From NCBI RefSeq assembly GCF_010501015.1, contig NZ_QVML01000011.1, forward strand, positions 1-64,000: a stretch of DNA of 64,000 nt, written 5' to 3'. Numbering within the stretch: the stretch's first letter is position 1; each line of letters opens with the position of its first letter. Origin of the DNA: Bacteroides sp. 214. Its GTDB lineage: Bacteria > Bacteroidota > Bacteroidia > Bacteroidales > Bacteroidaceae. A program made the position numbers and the translations under genes. The notes beneath the pieces are model-generated. The model was not told the DNA's origin, ran no database searches, and saw nothing but the letters and a program-made list of their open reading frames with translations. Below, piece after piece: positions 19,393 through 29,446 of the stretch.

Positions 19393-19857
19393 ATGGCTTA
19401 TATGTCAGAAGATGGATACAAGAAATTAGTTGAAGAGCTAAAAGTATTGGAAACAGTAAATCGTCCGGAAATCTCACGCCAGATAGCTGAAGCGCGTGAC
19501 AAAGGTGATTTATCAGAAAATGCAGAATATGATGCTGCTAAAGAAGCGCAAGGTATGCTGGAAATGAAAATCAGCAAACTTAAAGAGATCATTGCCGATG
19601 CTAAGATTATTGATGAATCTAAGATAAAAACAGATTCGGTACAGATACTCAATAAAGTGGAACTCAAAAATGTAAGCAATGGCATGAAAATGACATACAC
19701 CATTGTTTCTGAGAGTGAAGCTAACCTCAAAGAAGGCAAAATATCGGTAAGCACTCCTATCGCGCAAGGCTTGTTGGGTAAGAAAGTGGGAGAGGTGGCA
19801 AACATCAAAGTGCCACAAGGAAGCGTAAGCCTCGAGATCTTAAACATATCATTCTAA
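19393..19857 (+). CDS. greA: Transcription elongation factor GreA
   Basis: Rescues backtracked RNA polymerase by stimulating transcript cleavage. The 154-residue protein has the N-terminal coiled coil with the acidic tip in GDLSENAEYDAAKEAQG and a C-terminal FKBP-like domain ending PQGSVSLEILNI. It is preceded by GGAGGA (19381-19386), an unusually strong Shine-Dalgarno for this phylum, and by the leader hairpin described above. HIT follows after 16 nt on the same transcript. Confidence 0.97.
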   Translation: MAYMSEDGYKKLVEELKVLETVNRPEISRQIAEARDKGDLSENAEYDAAKEAQGMLEMKISKLKEIIADAKIIDESKIKTDSVQILNKVELKNVSNGMKMTYTIVSESEANLKEGKISVSTPIAQGLLGKKVGEVANIKVPQGSVSLEILNISF

Positions 19858-19873
19858 AATAACATATAGAATT

Positions 19874-20272
19874 ATGGCAACAGTTTTTAGCAAAATAATC
19901 GCAGGAGAGATTCCTAGTTATAAAATAGCTGAGAACGAATACTGCTATGCCTTTTTGGATATTAACCCATTAGCAAAAGGGCACACTTTGGTGGTGCCCA
20001 AACAAGAGGTCGATTATATTTTCGATTTGGATGACTCCACCTTGGCTGCTATGCATGTGTTTGCCAAGTCGGTTGCAAATGCCATCGAAAAAGTAATTCC
20101 CTGCAAACGCATTGGTGTCGCAGTTATTGGGCTCGAAGTGCCACATGCGCATATCCATTTAATACCTATCAATAAGGAAGGAGACATGTTGTTCTCTAAC
20201 CCTAAGTTAAAATTGAGCGCAGAAGAGTTTGCCGAAATAGCAACTGCAATTAATAAAGAATGGAGTAAATAA
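19874..20272 (+). CDS. HIT family nucleotide hydrolase
   Basis: A 132-residue HIT-fold protein of the Hint branch, whose members hydrolyse purine nucleoside phosphoramidates. The HxHxH motif is intact (PHAHIHLIP, about 95-103), and KIIAGEIPSYKIAE and FLDINPLAKGHTLVVPK are typical N-terminal blocks. It follows greA in an operon that ends at 20294-20340. Confidence 0.94.
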   Translation: MATVFSKIIAGEIPSYKIAENEYCYAFLDINPLAKGHTLVVPKQEVDYIFDLDDSTLAAMHVFAKSVANAIEKVIPCKRIGVAVIGLEVPHAHIHLIPINKEGDMLFSNPKLKLSAEEFAEIATAINKEWSK

Positions 20273-20293
20273 AAAAACATTCCTGATTTCTAT

Positions 20294-20340
20294 AAAAGAG
20301 GCTATCTCAAGACAAAAGTTGAGACAGCCTCTTTTGCTTT
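20294..20340 (+). terminator. greA-HIT operon terminator
   Basis: A 17-bp stem with one mismatch: AAAAGAGGCTATCTCAA (20294-20310) against TTGAGACAGCCTCTTTT (20319-20335), followed by T-rich sequence. Confidence 0.8.
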
Positions 20341-20356
20341 TAGACACTTTCCCTTT

Positions 20357-20770
20357 TTGACTATGGTTGACGAACGATGAGCCATAGGCGCATCAGTTGT
20401 GAGCCATAGGCTGACAGAGCGTGAGCCATAGGCTGACGGAGCATGAGCTTATGGCTGACAGGAGAGGAGGCTATGGCTGACGGAAGATGAGGCTGACGAA
20501 GTGCCTTTAAGAAGAAATTCTCACCACGTTGAGAACAAATACTCGCCTTGTTGAGAATGAATACTCACCTTGTTGAGAATTTATTCTCAACATGATAAAA
20601 CCTTTTGAGAAAAACAGCTATTTTGTTGTGACTCAACCATTCTTTTTATTGGTTGTGAAGACCCAGTGAAGGATAAAAGAGGGGGTCTTCACACATAACT
20701 AACTCACCACCATAAACTTACAGCGATATGTGAATGTGAAGGCTTATTTCCTAAAAGCCCATTTGGAGGG
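20357..20770 (-). repeat. Composite intergenic repeat element, copy 1 (inverted)
   Basis: Fills the gap between the converging HIT and gldN genes. In plus coordinates: seven 22-bp units with the GAGCCATAGGCTGAC word start at 20357, 20379, 20401, 20423, 20445, 20467 and 20489; four 22-bp units with the (T)CTCACCnnGTTGAG word start at 20518, 20540, 20562 and 20584; then a block at 20641-20770 with GTGAAGACCC (20655-20664) and GGGTCTTCAC (20683-20692). Read on the minus strand, block, word and word order equal those of the copy at 34521-34945. Spacing is exactly 22 throughout; since 22 is not a multiple of three, it is not coding. Confidence 0.85.
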
Positions 20771-20779
20771 TATGTTGCC

Positions 20780-21814
20780 CTATCTTCTTTGCCTACGAAC
20801 GCTTACTCTTGCCGATCCCGAAGAAGATTTGGATGAAGAAGATTTGGATTTGCTTTCCTTAACGGTCGTATTTCGTTGACGTTTGGTATTAGTAGTCTTC
20901 TCTTTTACCGCTTTAGTTGCCGGAATAGAATCTTTCTTTGCTATTACTTCTTCCTCACCAAACAGACGTTTTTCGAACAACAACAACTCATCTTCAATAC
21001 GTTTCTGTTCTTTTACCAAGGCACTATCCGTTTCGCAATATTGCGCCAAGATAACATCTTGCATGTTGGTTGTTTTATAGATATCTCCATCATACAAACG
21101 CGACACAAAGAAATCGTCTACACTACGCGTGGCAGCATTATTCAGATTACTGGTCATTACCCGCATTTGTGTAAGGTAAGGGGCAATGTCGGCATAAGCT
21201 ACCCAAAACATAGGGAGTTTCAACTCTTCCGAAGCATAATCATCGGCACGATGCATCACCGGACAAATAGCTGTAACCACCGACCCATAAGTAGAAGTAC
21301 GCTGATCAAAGTACCATACTTCTTTTATAAAATAACTCTTTACTTCGGGAGAGGGAATATCACTATCGTTGATAACCAAAACGGTATCACGACTACCTAC
21401 TCGTTGCGTTTCATAAAAGATTTGAAAGCGGTCCAGCACATCTTTAAAATCTACTTTAAACTTATCGGTCAGACGCTCCGTCCCATCAAGCATATACTCG
21501 TACGCCGGTATTTTCTTTTCTGCCAATAGCTTAAACATAGTAGTTATCAGGTTTTGTTTATCATTCATAGCCTCAACAGGATAATACAGTGTGCCGTTGG
21601 CAGCTTTGGTTAAATCCAGTGTGCGATAAATCTCGCGCATCCAAATAAGGTCTTCGGGCAATGATTTGGAACGAGGATATCTTGTTTGCGCTCTAAGCGA
21701 CATGTCTGATTTCGTATTTTGTTCCCGTTCGCGAGCAGCTCGCGCATTGGGTTGAGCTACAGCCGTGAAGTGGGTGCAGAGTAAAACAGCTATTAAAATA
21801 AGTATGCCTTTCAT
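20780..21814 (-). CDS. gldN: Type IX secretion/gliding protein GldN (PorN)
   Basis: Periplasmic partner of GldK in the ring-like assembly of the type IX secretion system. The signal peptide ends near AVAQPNARA, so Gln is the likely mature N-terminus. The 344-residue protein has the family blocks DLIWMREIYRTLDLT and IKEVWYFDQRTSTYGS. Its last 50 residues form a low-complexity tail rich in Lys, Ser and Arg (SSSSKSSSGSARVSVRRQRR), beyond the conserved domain. Last gene of porP-gldK-gldL-gldM-gldN. Confidence 0.93.
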   Translation of the reverse strand: MKGILILIAVLLCTHFTAVAQPNARAAREREQNTKSDMSLRAQTRYPRSKSLPEDLIWMREIYRTLDLTKAANGTLYYPVEAMNDKQNLITTMFKLLAEKKIPAYEYMLDGTERLTDKFKVDFKDVLDRFQIFYETQRVGSRDTVLVINDSDIPSPEVKSYFIKEVWYFDQRTSTYGSVVTAICPVMHRADDYASEELKLPMFWVAYADIAPYLTQMRVMTSNLNNAATRSVDDFFVSRLYDGDIYKTTNMQDVILAQYCETDSALVKEQKRIEDELLLFEKRLFGEEEVIAKKDSIPATKAVKEKTTNTKRQRNTTVKESKSKSSSSKSSSGSARVSVRRQRR

Positions 21815-21844
21815 CTTTATTTTTTCTTTTGGGTCGTAATCCTA

Positions 21845-23419
21845 TTAATTAACTATCACTTCGAGCGTGGTAGGTAGCACGCGCTCTATGCCATCGGGAC
21901 CAATTGCCCGCACACGCGAAATATAAAAGCGCTTCCCACGCGACAATCTTCTGAACATATCCTTTTGGCGCGCCGAGAAGTTGGTACCATTCGATACTTC
22001 GGGAACGGCATTTCCCATGTTATCAAAGAAAGTGGTTTCAAAACTTAGTACACGGAAGTTGATATCAAGTAACCCATCGTCTACCGCAGCTACAATACCA
22101 TCTGTATTCATCAATATCGCTTTAGAGAACCCAGTACCACCTCTATACCTTCTTACCGCACCTTGCGCGTCTTTGTACTCAATAAAAGGAGAGGGATCGG
22201 GTAGCTGGCGTACACGGTAAACATATTCGCCCATAACCTGTGTGCGTCCATCCACACTTGCAGTTACACGGATAACCGCGTCTTCGCCTACTTTAGCAGG
22301 TTTGGCGATGTATGTGTTTCCTGTGCGTTGCAGCGTTCCGTTGCCATTTGCCATAACCGCTTGTACACTTCCGCTGGGCACTCCGGGCACGGATACACTA
22401 ATAGGATTATCGTATCCTGCATAAAGCACGTTCATTAAGGTAGCCGATACAGTAGCCGAAGGCTCTACAACCGTATAGGGTTGCGAAAAATTATGCTTAA
22501 AGACTTCACCGTTTGCGCCACCCAATTCAAGATGTCCTTTGAGGGTAAACTCACCGGTACTATTGCAAACCATTTCATACAATCCATTATTATTGGCAGG
22601 CAATGGCTTGTCATCAATGTATATAACGGGGCGCTGTGTAGAGTCTACTGCTGCCAATACAATCTGCGCACTGAACTTTCCTCCACGCACTACGTGGCGA
22701 GAGTTAGGAATGACAAAGGCATTGAGCTGGTTTACACGTAAATCGCGCACGTCGACATACTTAACCAGCGTGTGTAACACTTCTCCCTCTGCATAGCGTA
22801 TGTCGCTTTGCAGCTTAGACAACAACGTTACTGCTGCAACCACCGGGGTATTCTCAAAGATGTACTCTTGCCAGTTTTTCCCCATTGCAGATTCTTTAGG
22901 AGGTACCTCTGTACTTAAATTCTGCCTGATGATATCTCGTTGCGTGGTACTTTCTACCATAGAGAGCATTTCTTCACGATAAGCATTGATGCTTTCCAGC
23001 AGTTTCTTGCCATGCCCTTTTCCCGAAGCAAGCATCACAGATGCGGCCGCTTCCAAATCATCTTTATTGATAATATTGTTAACATCCCCCTTTTTTCCTT
23101 CGGATTGCTGCACGATACGCACTTTTAGCTCTTGCGCATAATTATATAAGGAATCGGAAAGCAACTTTACACGCTCCGCCTTTTTAAACCAAGCGCCTAC
23201 CTTCTCCGGATTAGTTCTCATGTGCTCGGTAAGGTCGGCAAATAGCAGTTCGTTCTGTTTCATAGATCCTTCGGCAGTACGCTTCAGGCTATCATCGACC
23301 TGCGAAAAGGCCTCCAGTACGTCTGAAGAAACATTCAGCGCCAACATAGCCAGTAAGACGATATACATTACGTTTATCATCTTCTGCCGTGGGGTGAGTG
23401 TTTTATTATTTACAGCCAT
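21845..23419 (-). CDS. gldM: Type IX secretion/gliding motor protein GldM (PorM)
   Basis: Inner-membrane motor subunit whose periplasmic arm reaches the GldK/N ring and, with GldL, couples proton flow to secretion. One N-terminal transmembrane segment (PRQKMINVMYIVLLAMLALN, about 10-32) precedes a long periplasmic part of four stacked domains; total 524 residues. It starts 3 nt after gldL, indicating coupled translation. Confidence 0.95.
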   Translation of the reverse strand: MAVNNKTLTPRQKMINVMYIVLLAMLALNVSSDVLEAFSQVDDSLKRTAEGSMKQNELLFADLTEHMRTNPEKVGAWFKKAERVKLLSDSLYNYAQELKVRIVQQSEGKKGDVNNIINKDDLEAAASVMLASGKGHGKKLLESINAYREEMLSMVESTTQRDIIRQNLSTEVPPKESAMGKNWQEYIFENTPVVAAVTLLSKLQSDIRYAEGEVLHTLVKYVDVRDLRVNQLNAFVIPNSRHVVRGGKFSAQIVLAAVDSTQRPVIYIDDKPLPANNNGLYEMVCNSTGEFTLKGHLELGGANGEVFKHNFSQPYTVVEPSATVSATLMNVLYAGYDNPISVSVPGVPSGSVQAVMANGNGTLQRTGNTYIAKPAKVGEDAVIRVTASVDGRTQVMGEYVYRVRQLPDPSPFIEYKDAQGAVRRYRGGTGFSKAILMNTDGIVAAVDDGLLDINFRVLSFETTFFDNMGNAVPEVSNGTNFSARQKDMFRRLSRGKRFYISRVRAIGPDGIERVLPTTLEVIVN

Positions 23420-23422
23420 AGG

Positions 23423-24151
23423 TTATGCTTTTTTGTTTCCGTTCATAGCTTCCAACATACGCGCATATACTTCGTTCAACTCTTCTATCTGACGAGCCAT
23501 TTTGCGGGTTTCTTCGTGTACTTGATCTATTGTACCTATTTGCGAACTAACACTGCGCAACTGCATTTCGTAGATTGCATTGATGCCTGCAAGGTTCTTA
23601 TTGAGGATAGCTATCTGTTCGGAATCCATAGCCGCCGAATCCGTTTGTTTAGCAAAACGGCTTAAAGCTTCGGTCATTTCCTTCAGTTGTTCTTGATAAG
23701 CAATCAACGAATCTTCCATGCCTGGTGCCATTGCAGATTGAACTCCTGCCTGTTGAGGTATCGATGTTACAGCTGCACCATCTTGTGCATACTGAGGTAC
23801 ACTTTGCGAAACGCCACCGCCTCCACCAGCAGCAATATTAATAGTGCCTTGCGGGTCTGTACTTCCACCAGCTACCTGAATATTAATATTGGGTTGTGCA
23901 CTTGGCGAAGCATCTATGCGTTGAGGTAAATCAAAAGCTGAGATGAAAAACACCAGCACTTCCGTACCCATACCTATCCAAAGCATTGTATTGGCACCAT
24001 CCTGGTGGGTTAGCTTAAACAAAGCACCAAGTATTACAACTGCGGCTCCCCAGTTATAAGCATAATTGAGATAAACTTGTCCACGATAGGTTCCGAGATA
24101 GTTTTGTATTCTCCGTGCCAAGCTTCTCTTCTTTTTATTATCTGTAGTCAT
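23423..24151 (-). CDS. gldL: Type IX secretion/gliding motor protein GldL (PorL)
   Basis: Inner-membrane partner of GldM. Two transmembrane helices near 28-45 (YNWGAAVVILGALFKL) and 52-75 (MLWIGMGTEVLVFFISAFD) contain a buried Glu in the second, the residue implicated in proton use in this family. A Gly/Gln/Ala-rich linker and a cytoplasmic coiled coil (about 150-235) follow. 242 residues. Confidence 0.94.
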   Translation of the reverse strand: MTTDNKKKRSLARRIQNYLGTYRGQVYLNYAYNWGAAVVILGALFKLTHQDGANTMLWIGMGTEVLVFFISAFDLPQRIDASPSAQPNINIQVAGGSTDPQGTINIAAGGGGGVSQSVPQYAQDGAAVTSIPQQAGVQSAMAPGMEDSLIAYQEQLKEMTEALSRFAKQTDSAAMDSEQIAILNKNLAGINAIYEMQLRSVSSQIGTIDQVHEETRKMARQIEELNEVYARMLEAMNGNKKA

Positions 24152-24178
24152 ATAGATTATTTATATATTCGGTGGTTA

Positions 24179-25630
24179 CTATTTTCCTTTACGATTGGCA
24201 CCTACATACGAACGTACACAGCGAAAACCAATGTATGAGCGTTGTTCGTTTTGATACTCCGAAGAGCGAGAGTCAGAACGAATAAACGAACTGACATCTT
24301 TCCAAGAGCCTCCACGCACCACTTTCTTCTTCATAGCATAGGGGTCTTCTATGGCAGCATTGTATTTTAAATCGGGGTTGAGATCGCTCATTGAAAGCAC
24401 ACCCGACTCAGTAAATACGGTAGATGTCCATTCGGAGACGTTGCCCGCCATATCATAGAGGCCTTGCGAATTGGTGCCATAAGCACCTACTTTATTGGTT
24501 ATCAAGTTACCATCTTTGGTATAGTTTCCTTTGCCAGGTTTGTAGTTGGCATAAAAACAACCATCATCATCTTTCGTGGCATCGGCTTTCCATGGAAACT
24601 GGTTTTCTTCACGACCACGCGCGGCAAATTCCCATTCGGCTTCGGAAGGCAGTCGATAACGCTGTATATATTTAGCATAACCACGCAGCCCTGCCAGAAG
24701 ATAGTCTGTACGCCAATTACAGAACGCGTTTGCTTGCTCCCAACTTACCCCCACTACCGGATGTTCGTTATAACTCGGATGGTTGAAATACATACGCATA
24801 TACATTTCATTATTGGCGTTATCAAAATCATTAACCCAACACGTTGTATCCGGGTATATATTAACTATGTAGCTATTCAGAAAATCCCATTCGCCCGAGA
24901 GTGGACGGGTAATAGTGCGATTGACAATACGTCCTTCTTCATCGATATAGGCTGTATCTTTGGAAATCATGATGATTTCGTTGGGGTCTACTTCGATATC
25001 CGTATTTTTATTCCTTTCTTCAGGATTCAAACGATTACGACGCTTAGCAGCTTCTGTATAGTCATATACTTCGTAGTAGTAATTCATTTGCGAAGCATCA
25101 AGCATTAACGTTCCATCGATAGGATGTCTTTTGTAAACACTTTCAATAGCCATTTGCTCATCCTCAGAAGCGCGCTTCCATGGAATAGGTCGCGACCAAT
25201 TAAGATAAGGTTTAATAGGATTCCCCTCTCTATCTTCCTCTATTTTGTAGATTTCGTTACCACCATAAGCAGGATCGGCTAAGCGTTCGCGGATGATAGA
25301 GTCGCGTACCCAGTTTACAAACTGTTTGTATTGCCCTACGGTAATTTCTTTCTCGTCCATCCAGAAAGATTCGACGGATATTTCTCTTGTTGGGACAGGA
25401 CTTCCCCACAAACTATCTTGTTCTTCGGCACCCATTTTCAATGATCCGCGTTTGATTAAGGCCATTCCAAACGGCGTAGGTTCATTCCATGCCACTGCAC
25501 TCATTCCTGTAACTTCGCCTCCACGGGAAGTAACACTCGCAGGACCCATACACGAGGCAAGCATAATAAGCAGAACCACTATAAATGCAGTAAGAAGAGA
25601 TTTCGATGATGTTTCTTTATTGGTATTCAT
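24179..25630 (-). CDS. gldK: Type IX secretion/gliding lipoprotein GldK (PorK)
   Basis: Outer-membrane lipoprotein that forms the periplasmic ring with GldN. Lipobox LASC near residue 27; the mature part is a formylglycine-generating-enzyme-like (SUMF1) fold, seen in VVGVSWEQANAFCNWR, LPSEAEWEFAARG, GLYDMAGNVSEWTS and VVRGGSWKD, with no evidence of catalysis. 483 residues, normal for PorK. Between porP and gldL on one transcript. Confidence 0.95.
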   Translation of the reverse strand: MNTNKETSSKSLLTAFIVVLLIMLASCMGPASVTSRGGEVTGMSAVAWNEPTPFGMALIKRGSLKMGAEEQDSLWGSPVPTREISVESFWMDEKEITVGQYKQFVNWVRDSIIRERLADPAYGGNEIYKIEEDREGNPIKPYLNWSRPIPWKRASEDEQMAIESVYKRHPIDGTLMLDASQMNYYYEVYDYTEAAKRRNRLNPEERNKNTDIEVDPNEIIMISKDTAYIDEEGRIVNRTITRPLSGEWDFLNSYIVNIYPDTTCWVNDFDNANNEMYMRMYFNHPSYNEHPVVGVSWEQANAFCNWRTDYLLAGLRGYAKYIQRYRLPSEAEWEFAARGREENQFPWKADATKDDDGCFYANYKPGKGNYTKDGNLITNKVGAYGTNSQGLYDMAGNVSEWTSTVFTESGVLSMSDLNPDLKYNAAIEDPYAMKKKVVRGGSWKDVSSFIRSDSRSSEYQNEQRSYIGFRCVRSYVGANRKGK

Positions 25631-25643
25631 ACGTTTACTATCG

Positions 25644-26588
25644 TTACAATATTCGTATACTTTTATGTTTATTCTTTTGTTTCTTAAACAGGTTTATCTC
25701 TGTAGCATAGCTGATTAACAATTCATGACCGCCATTGGCTATGGATATTTTAGATGTATAATATTCATAGACATAACCTACCGTTACACCACGAATAGTA
25801 GCACCCAAGCACACAGCGACAGACGTATCGGGGGTGTATATAACCCCTCCATTGAAGATCTTTTCGTTGTGCGTATAGAACAACCTGCCGGCCAAGTCCA
25901 AGCGCGTTGTTGTAAAATCCGTACGCAACTGAGCTGATGGCTGTATGGTTATTAACGGATTACGTGTTGGAATATTGTATCCGCCTGTTAAATAAATTAC
26001 CGGAGAGATCTCTATTTCGGAACGCTCGCCTAATGAAATTTTCGGCGCGGTGAGATGCTGACCAGAAAAGGCAAGATAGTATTTTGCATGTGTATAGACA
26101 ACCCCGGCTGCCAAATCCAGCGCTGAGCCACTCTCTTTGTTAGTAGGAAAAGCCTCGTCATCGGTATCTTCACCAAGATTGATATTGGTAGGGTCAAATG
26201 AGACTTTAAGTGAGCCCGCTTGGATACCTATCCCCAATTTTCCTTTCTTTATTGTTGTTTTGTATGAGTACTGCAACGACATAAGTTGGTCACGAAACAA
26301 TCCTATACCTTCACTAAAGAGAGAAAGCCCTACCCCATGTTTCTTTTCCATAAATGAGATCGGCATATCCGCAGCCAGATACATTGACTTTGGCGCATTC
26401 GTAAATCCCAGCAGTTCCATGTTGTAAGCACCGGTTATAGTGAGGAGGTCCGTTTGCCCTGCCCATGCCGGATTGTAGTACCCTTTCGCATTCCAAAATT
26501 GACTGAAATGAGCATCGAACTGTGCTTTTACAGTAGCAGATAGCAAAAGCATTAAAACGGTTATAAACAAACATTTAGAGGACTTCAT
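25644..26588 (-). CDS. porP: Type IX secretion outer-membrane protein PorP/SprF family
   Basis: A 314-residue outer-membrane beta-barrel of the PorP/SprF family. The signal peptide ends ATVKA with mature QFDAHFSQFWNAKGYYNPAWAG, where FSQF and YNPAxAG are the diagnostic start of the family. The open frame extends 22 codons further up, but those lack signal-peptide character, so ATG at 26588 (MKSSKCLF) is taken. First gene of the type IX operon. A near-match -7 box (TGAATTTG, minus strand 26646-26653) is the only promoter hint. Confidence 0.93.
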   Translation of the reverse strand: MKSSKCLFITVLMLLLSATVKAQFDAHFSQFWNAKGYYNPAWAGQTDLLTITGAYNMELLGFTNAPKSMYLAADMPISFMEKKHGVGLSLFSEGIGLFRDQLMSLQYSYKTTIKKGKLGIGIQAGSLKVSFDPTNINLGEDTDDEAFPTNKESGSALDLAAGVVYTHAKYYLAFSGQHLTAPKISLGERSEIEISPVIYLTGGYNIPTRNPLITIQPSAQLRTDFTTTRLDLAGRLFYTHNEKIFNGGVIYTPDTSVAVCLGATIRGVTVGYVYEYYTSKISIANGGHELLISYATEINLFKKQKNKHKSIRIL

Positions 26589-26673
26589 CAACACATAAAA
26601 CTTATATTCATTAAAAAAATTGTGTCTATTGAACATTTTGTTCTTCAAATTCATTTTTATCTGTACATTTTTT

Positions 26674-26681
26674 TATATTTG
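26674..26681 (+). promoter_or_regulatory. Sensor kinase gene -7 box
   Basis: TATATTTG fits TAnnTTTG, 71 nt upstream of the kinase ATG. Confidence 0.55.
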
Positions 26682-26752
26682 CAAAGTTTTAACCCTAATA
26701 GTGCGCTTAATCGTTTGAAAAAATCTTTTTTAGTATTCATATAATTGTATTT

Positions 26753-29443
26753 ATGCATATTAGCCTATCGTTCTTTTCTAAAAGGTGTTTGTTTCTTTTG
26801 ATACTATTAACCTTAGTAACCGGCTCTATTCATTCCCATAGAATAAATTCTGATTATGCCCTTTTGTTAAGTTCATCCAACTTTCGCGATAGATGGGCAA
26901 ATAGCATCCATGCAAAAATGAAAGAAACACTCATGAAAGAGTTTTCTATGAATGTTCACGCTGAGCCATTGGTTGTTTGGGAATTAAACAATCAGGAGTT
27001 AGTTAACGAAAAAAGAGCTTATCTAAAACAAGAATTTGACAGCATTCCTCCAAAAATAGTTGTTATTGTAGGTGATGTGGGATGGTACGTGTGTCAGCCG
27101 TTATTAACCAACGAGTGGAAAGATATTCCTGTTGTGGTTTACCATACGCAAGAACATTCATATAGCGACTTGAAATCATTTTGTGCATTGCAAGAAATCC
27201 CCGACGAGGAGCTTATCTCTTCTCAAAAGATGTTGGAAGAAAACAATGTTTATACCATTGAGATACCTTTCTACATTGACGAAACCATCCTTGCCATGAA
27301 AAAGGTAATCCCCGGAATGAAAAAGCTTGCTTTTATTTCTGACCAAAGATTTACTTGTGCATTGTTAAGAAAAGAATTACTACAAGCGTGCGAAAATAAT
27401 TTTCCAGAAATAGAGATAGAGCTACTTACCTATCCGGAGATTGACTCAGAGTCTATGTTAGGCAAATTAAACGAATATGATATACATACAGGTATTATCT
27501 TTCACTCTTGGATTAACTTATCAGGAAATTCTGCTGTGGATATGTACTATCCTAGTGAACGGATGCATCGCTATGTTTCAGACATTAGCAAAACACCCGT
27601 TTTTGCATTGGCCGACCTGTTCCCAGGGTTGTTGGCTGGTGGGCATTTTCCCGATAAATCAGCTATCGAAGAGCAAACATTAAATCTGATTATTAACCTC
27701 TTAAACGGTGTTACTCCTACTGAACGAGAAATTAGGATAACCAATGCCGCTACACGCCTCAGCTATTTATATCTTCAAAATAAAGGAATACCCTCAGAGT
27801 TATTCCCTAAAGACGCGGTTTACTACGATGTTCCGCTTTCTTTTTGGCAAAAACACACAGCGTATATAATTGCCATCATCAGCCTCCTTTTCTTTTTAGT
27901 TCTCTATTTAAGACACAAACGGCACATACTATTACTTAAGAAAAGGCACACAGAGAAAGAGCATGAGTTGAGTTCCAGCTATCAAGGAGTTATCTCTAAT
28001 ATGCCGGTTATCTTCTTTAAGAAGGAACTCTTATTCAATGAGAAAGGGGAGACAACAGGAATTATTGTTTCTGATGTTAACCCCTCATTCGAAGCATTTT
28101 TTGGTGTAAGCAAAAAAAACATTGTTGGTAAACGCTTGGATTCTATCATCAAGAAGACACCCACACTCAACTTTATGCTAGAAAGTAAAATAGATGAAAA
28201 TGTTTCAATTACCATACCCGATGTAAGCGGACAAACCAGACACTTTGACAAATTAACGTTTAAAGCATCTAATAAGAGATTTATCAATACGTTTCTTATT
28301 GACAAAACCGATTCATACAAAGTATTATTGAATGAGCAAACCCACAAACAGTCTTTGGAGTCTATATTAGATAATCTGCCCATAGCTGCCAAAATAAAAG
28401 ACCCGGACGACAATATGCGTTACCTCTTCTGGAATAAAAAAGCAGCCGAGCTATTTGAGTTTCCGGCAGAAAATGCCGTTGGAAAAACAGATTACGACAT
28501 TATGGAAAAGGACGTTGCCGATATGATTCGTGAAGAAGATGTTGAGTTAGCCAGGACAGGTATTGCACAATCGGATATTCGACACTTTTTTGATTCGCAA
28601 GGTAAAGAGTATTTCACTTTTCAGAACAATAACTATATATCCATGCCTGACAATCGCAATTGGATTGTATATACTGCTTGGGATATTACCGACATGAAAA
28701 TCATGGAGCGCGACTTGCGTAAAGCCAAGGAGCAAGCCGAAGAAGCAAACAGATTAAAATCTGCTTTCCTTGCCAACATGAGTCACGAAATTCGCACACC
28801 ACTCAATGCTATTGTAGGATTTTCCAGTATACTTGCGCACGAAACCGACGAGCAAGAGAAAGAAGAATATCTTAGCATTATTGAGCATAATAATGAACTG
28901 TTGTTGCAACTCATTAGTGACATTCTTGACTTAGCTAAAATAGAGGCAGGAACATTGGACTTCATGTATTCGGATGTAGATATCAATAAAATGCTCAAAG
29001 AAATAGAGCAAACATCCCGGATTAAAGGAAGAAAAGGAATTGAGATCAAAGCTGAAATACCAATGAGTGCGCTACGATTGTACACCGACCAAAGTCGCGT
29101 AATGCAGGTTATTACTAACTTTATTAACAACGCCATCAAATTTACCTACGAAGGTAGTATCCACTTTGGTTACAAAAAGCCCGTGAATAACCGAATTTAT
29201 TTTTATGTAACAGATACGGGAACAGGTATCCCCGATGAAAAACAGAAGAATATCTTTAAACGATTTATAAAACTCGATTCGTTTGAGCAAGGTACAGGCT
29301 TGGGGCTTCCTATTTGTAAAAGCATCATTACTGCTATGGGTGGAGAAATAGGTGTAGAATCCGAACTTGAGAAAGGTTCTACTTTCTGGTTTACTATTCC
29401 ATTCGACCCAACAGTACAAGTACAAAGCCAAAACCCCTCTTAG
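26753..29443 (+). CDS. Membrane sensor histidine kinase with periplasmic ligand-binding-like domain and PAS domains
   Basis: An 896-residue kinase. A signal anchor (about 10-28) is followed by a periplasmic region (about 30-360) resembling ABC-type substrate-binding proteins ([42 protein letters not shown]), a transmembrane helix ([19 protein letters not shown], about 370-388), two PAS-like domains (about 400-520 and 530-645), HisKA with [17 protein letters not shown], and HATPase with DTGTGIPDE and [12 protein letters not shown]. There is no receiver domain and no response regulator next door, so its partner is encoded elsewhere. Confidence 0.93.
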   Translation: MHISLSFFSKRCLFLLILLTLVTGSIHSHRINSDYALLLSSSNFRDRWANSIHAKMKETLMKEFSMNVHAEPLVVWELNNQELVNEKRAYLKQEFDSIPPKIVVIVGDVGWYVCQPLLTNEWKDIPVVVYHTQEHSYSDLKSFCALQEIPDEELISSQKMLEENNVYTIEIPFYIDETILAMKKVIPGMKKLAFISDQRFTCALLRKELLQACENNFPEIEIELLTYPEIDSESMLGKLNEYDIHTGIIFHSWINLSGNSAVDMYYPSERMHRYVSDISKTPVFALADLFPGLLAGGHFPDKSAIEEQTLNLIINLLNGVTPTEREIRITNAATRLSYLYLQNKGIPSELFPKDAVYYDVPLSFWQKHTAYIIAIISLLFFLVLYLRHKRHILLLKKRHTEKEHELSSSYQGVISNMPVIFFKKELLFNEKGETTGIIVSDVNPSFEAFFGVSKKNIVGKRLDSIIKKTPTLNFMLESKIDENVSITIPDVSGQTRHFDKLTFKASNKRFINTFLIDKTDSYKVLLNEQTHKQSLESILDNLPIAAKIKDPDDNMRYLFWNKKAAELFEFPAENAVGKTDYDIMEKDVADMIREEDVELARTGIAQSDIRHFFDSQGKEYFTFQNNNYISMPDNRNWIVYTAWDITDMKIMERDLRKAKEQAEEANRLKSAFLANMSHEIRTPLNAIVGFSSILAHETDEQEKEEYLSIIEHNNELLLQLISDILDLAKIEAGTLDFMYSDVDINKMLKEIEQTSRIKGRKGIEIKAEIPMSALRLYTDQSRVMQVITNFINNAIKFTYEGSIHFGYKKPVNNRIYFYVTDTGTGIPDEKQKNIFKRFIKLDSFEQGTGLGLPICKSIITAMGGEIGVESELEKGSTFWFTIPFDPTVQVQSQNPS

Positions 29444-29446
29444 GCA

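Noticed and set aside
20357..20605. CRISPR array
   Set aside because: The period is 22 bp, with a repeated core of 9-16 bp and a spacer of about 6-13 bp; CRISPR units are about 60-75 bp. No cas gene is in the window.
24179..25630. Formylglycine-generating (sulfatase-modifying) enzyme
   Set aside because: The fold matches, but the lipobox and the position in the gldK-L-M-N operon identify it as GldK.
1245..26540. Many further open frames of 60-200 codons opposite metK, typA, pnp, gldK-N and others
   Set aside because: All lie antisense or out of frame inside well-supported genes and encode low-complexity or Ser/Cys/Phe-rich products with no family features.
26589..26654. Longer porP start at 26654
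   Set aside because: It would put 22 non-signal residues ahead of a normal signal peptide.
26753..29443. Hybrid two-component system protein
   Set aside because: The protein ends shortly after the HATPase domain; no receiver or AraC-type domain is present.
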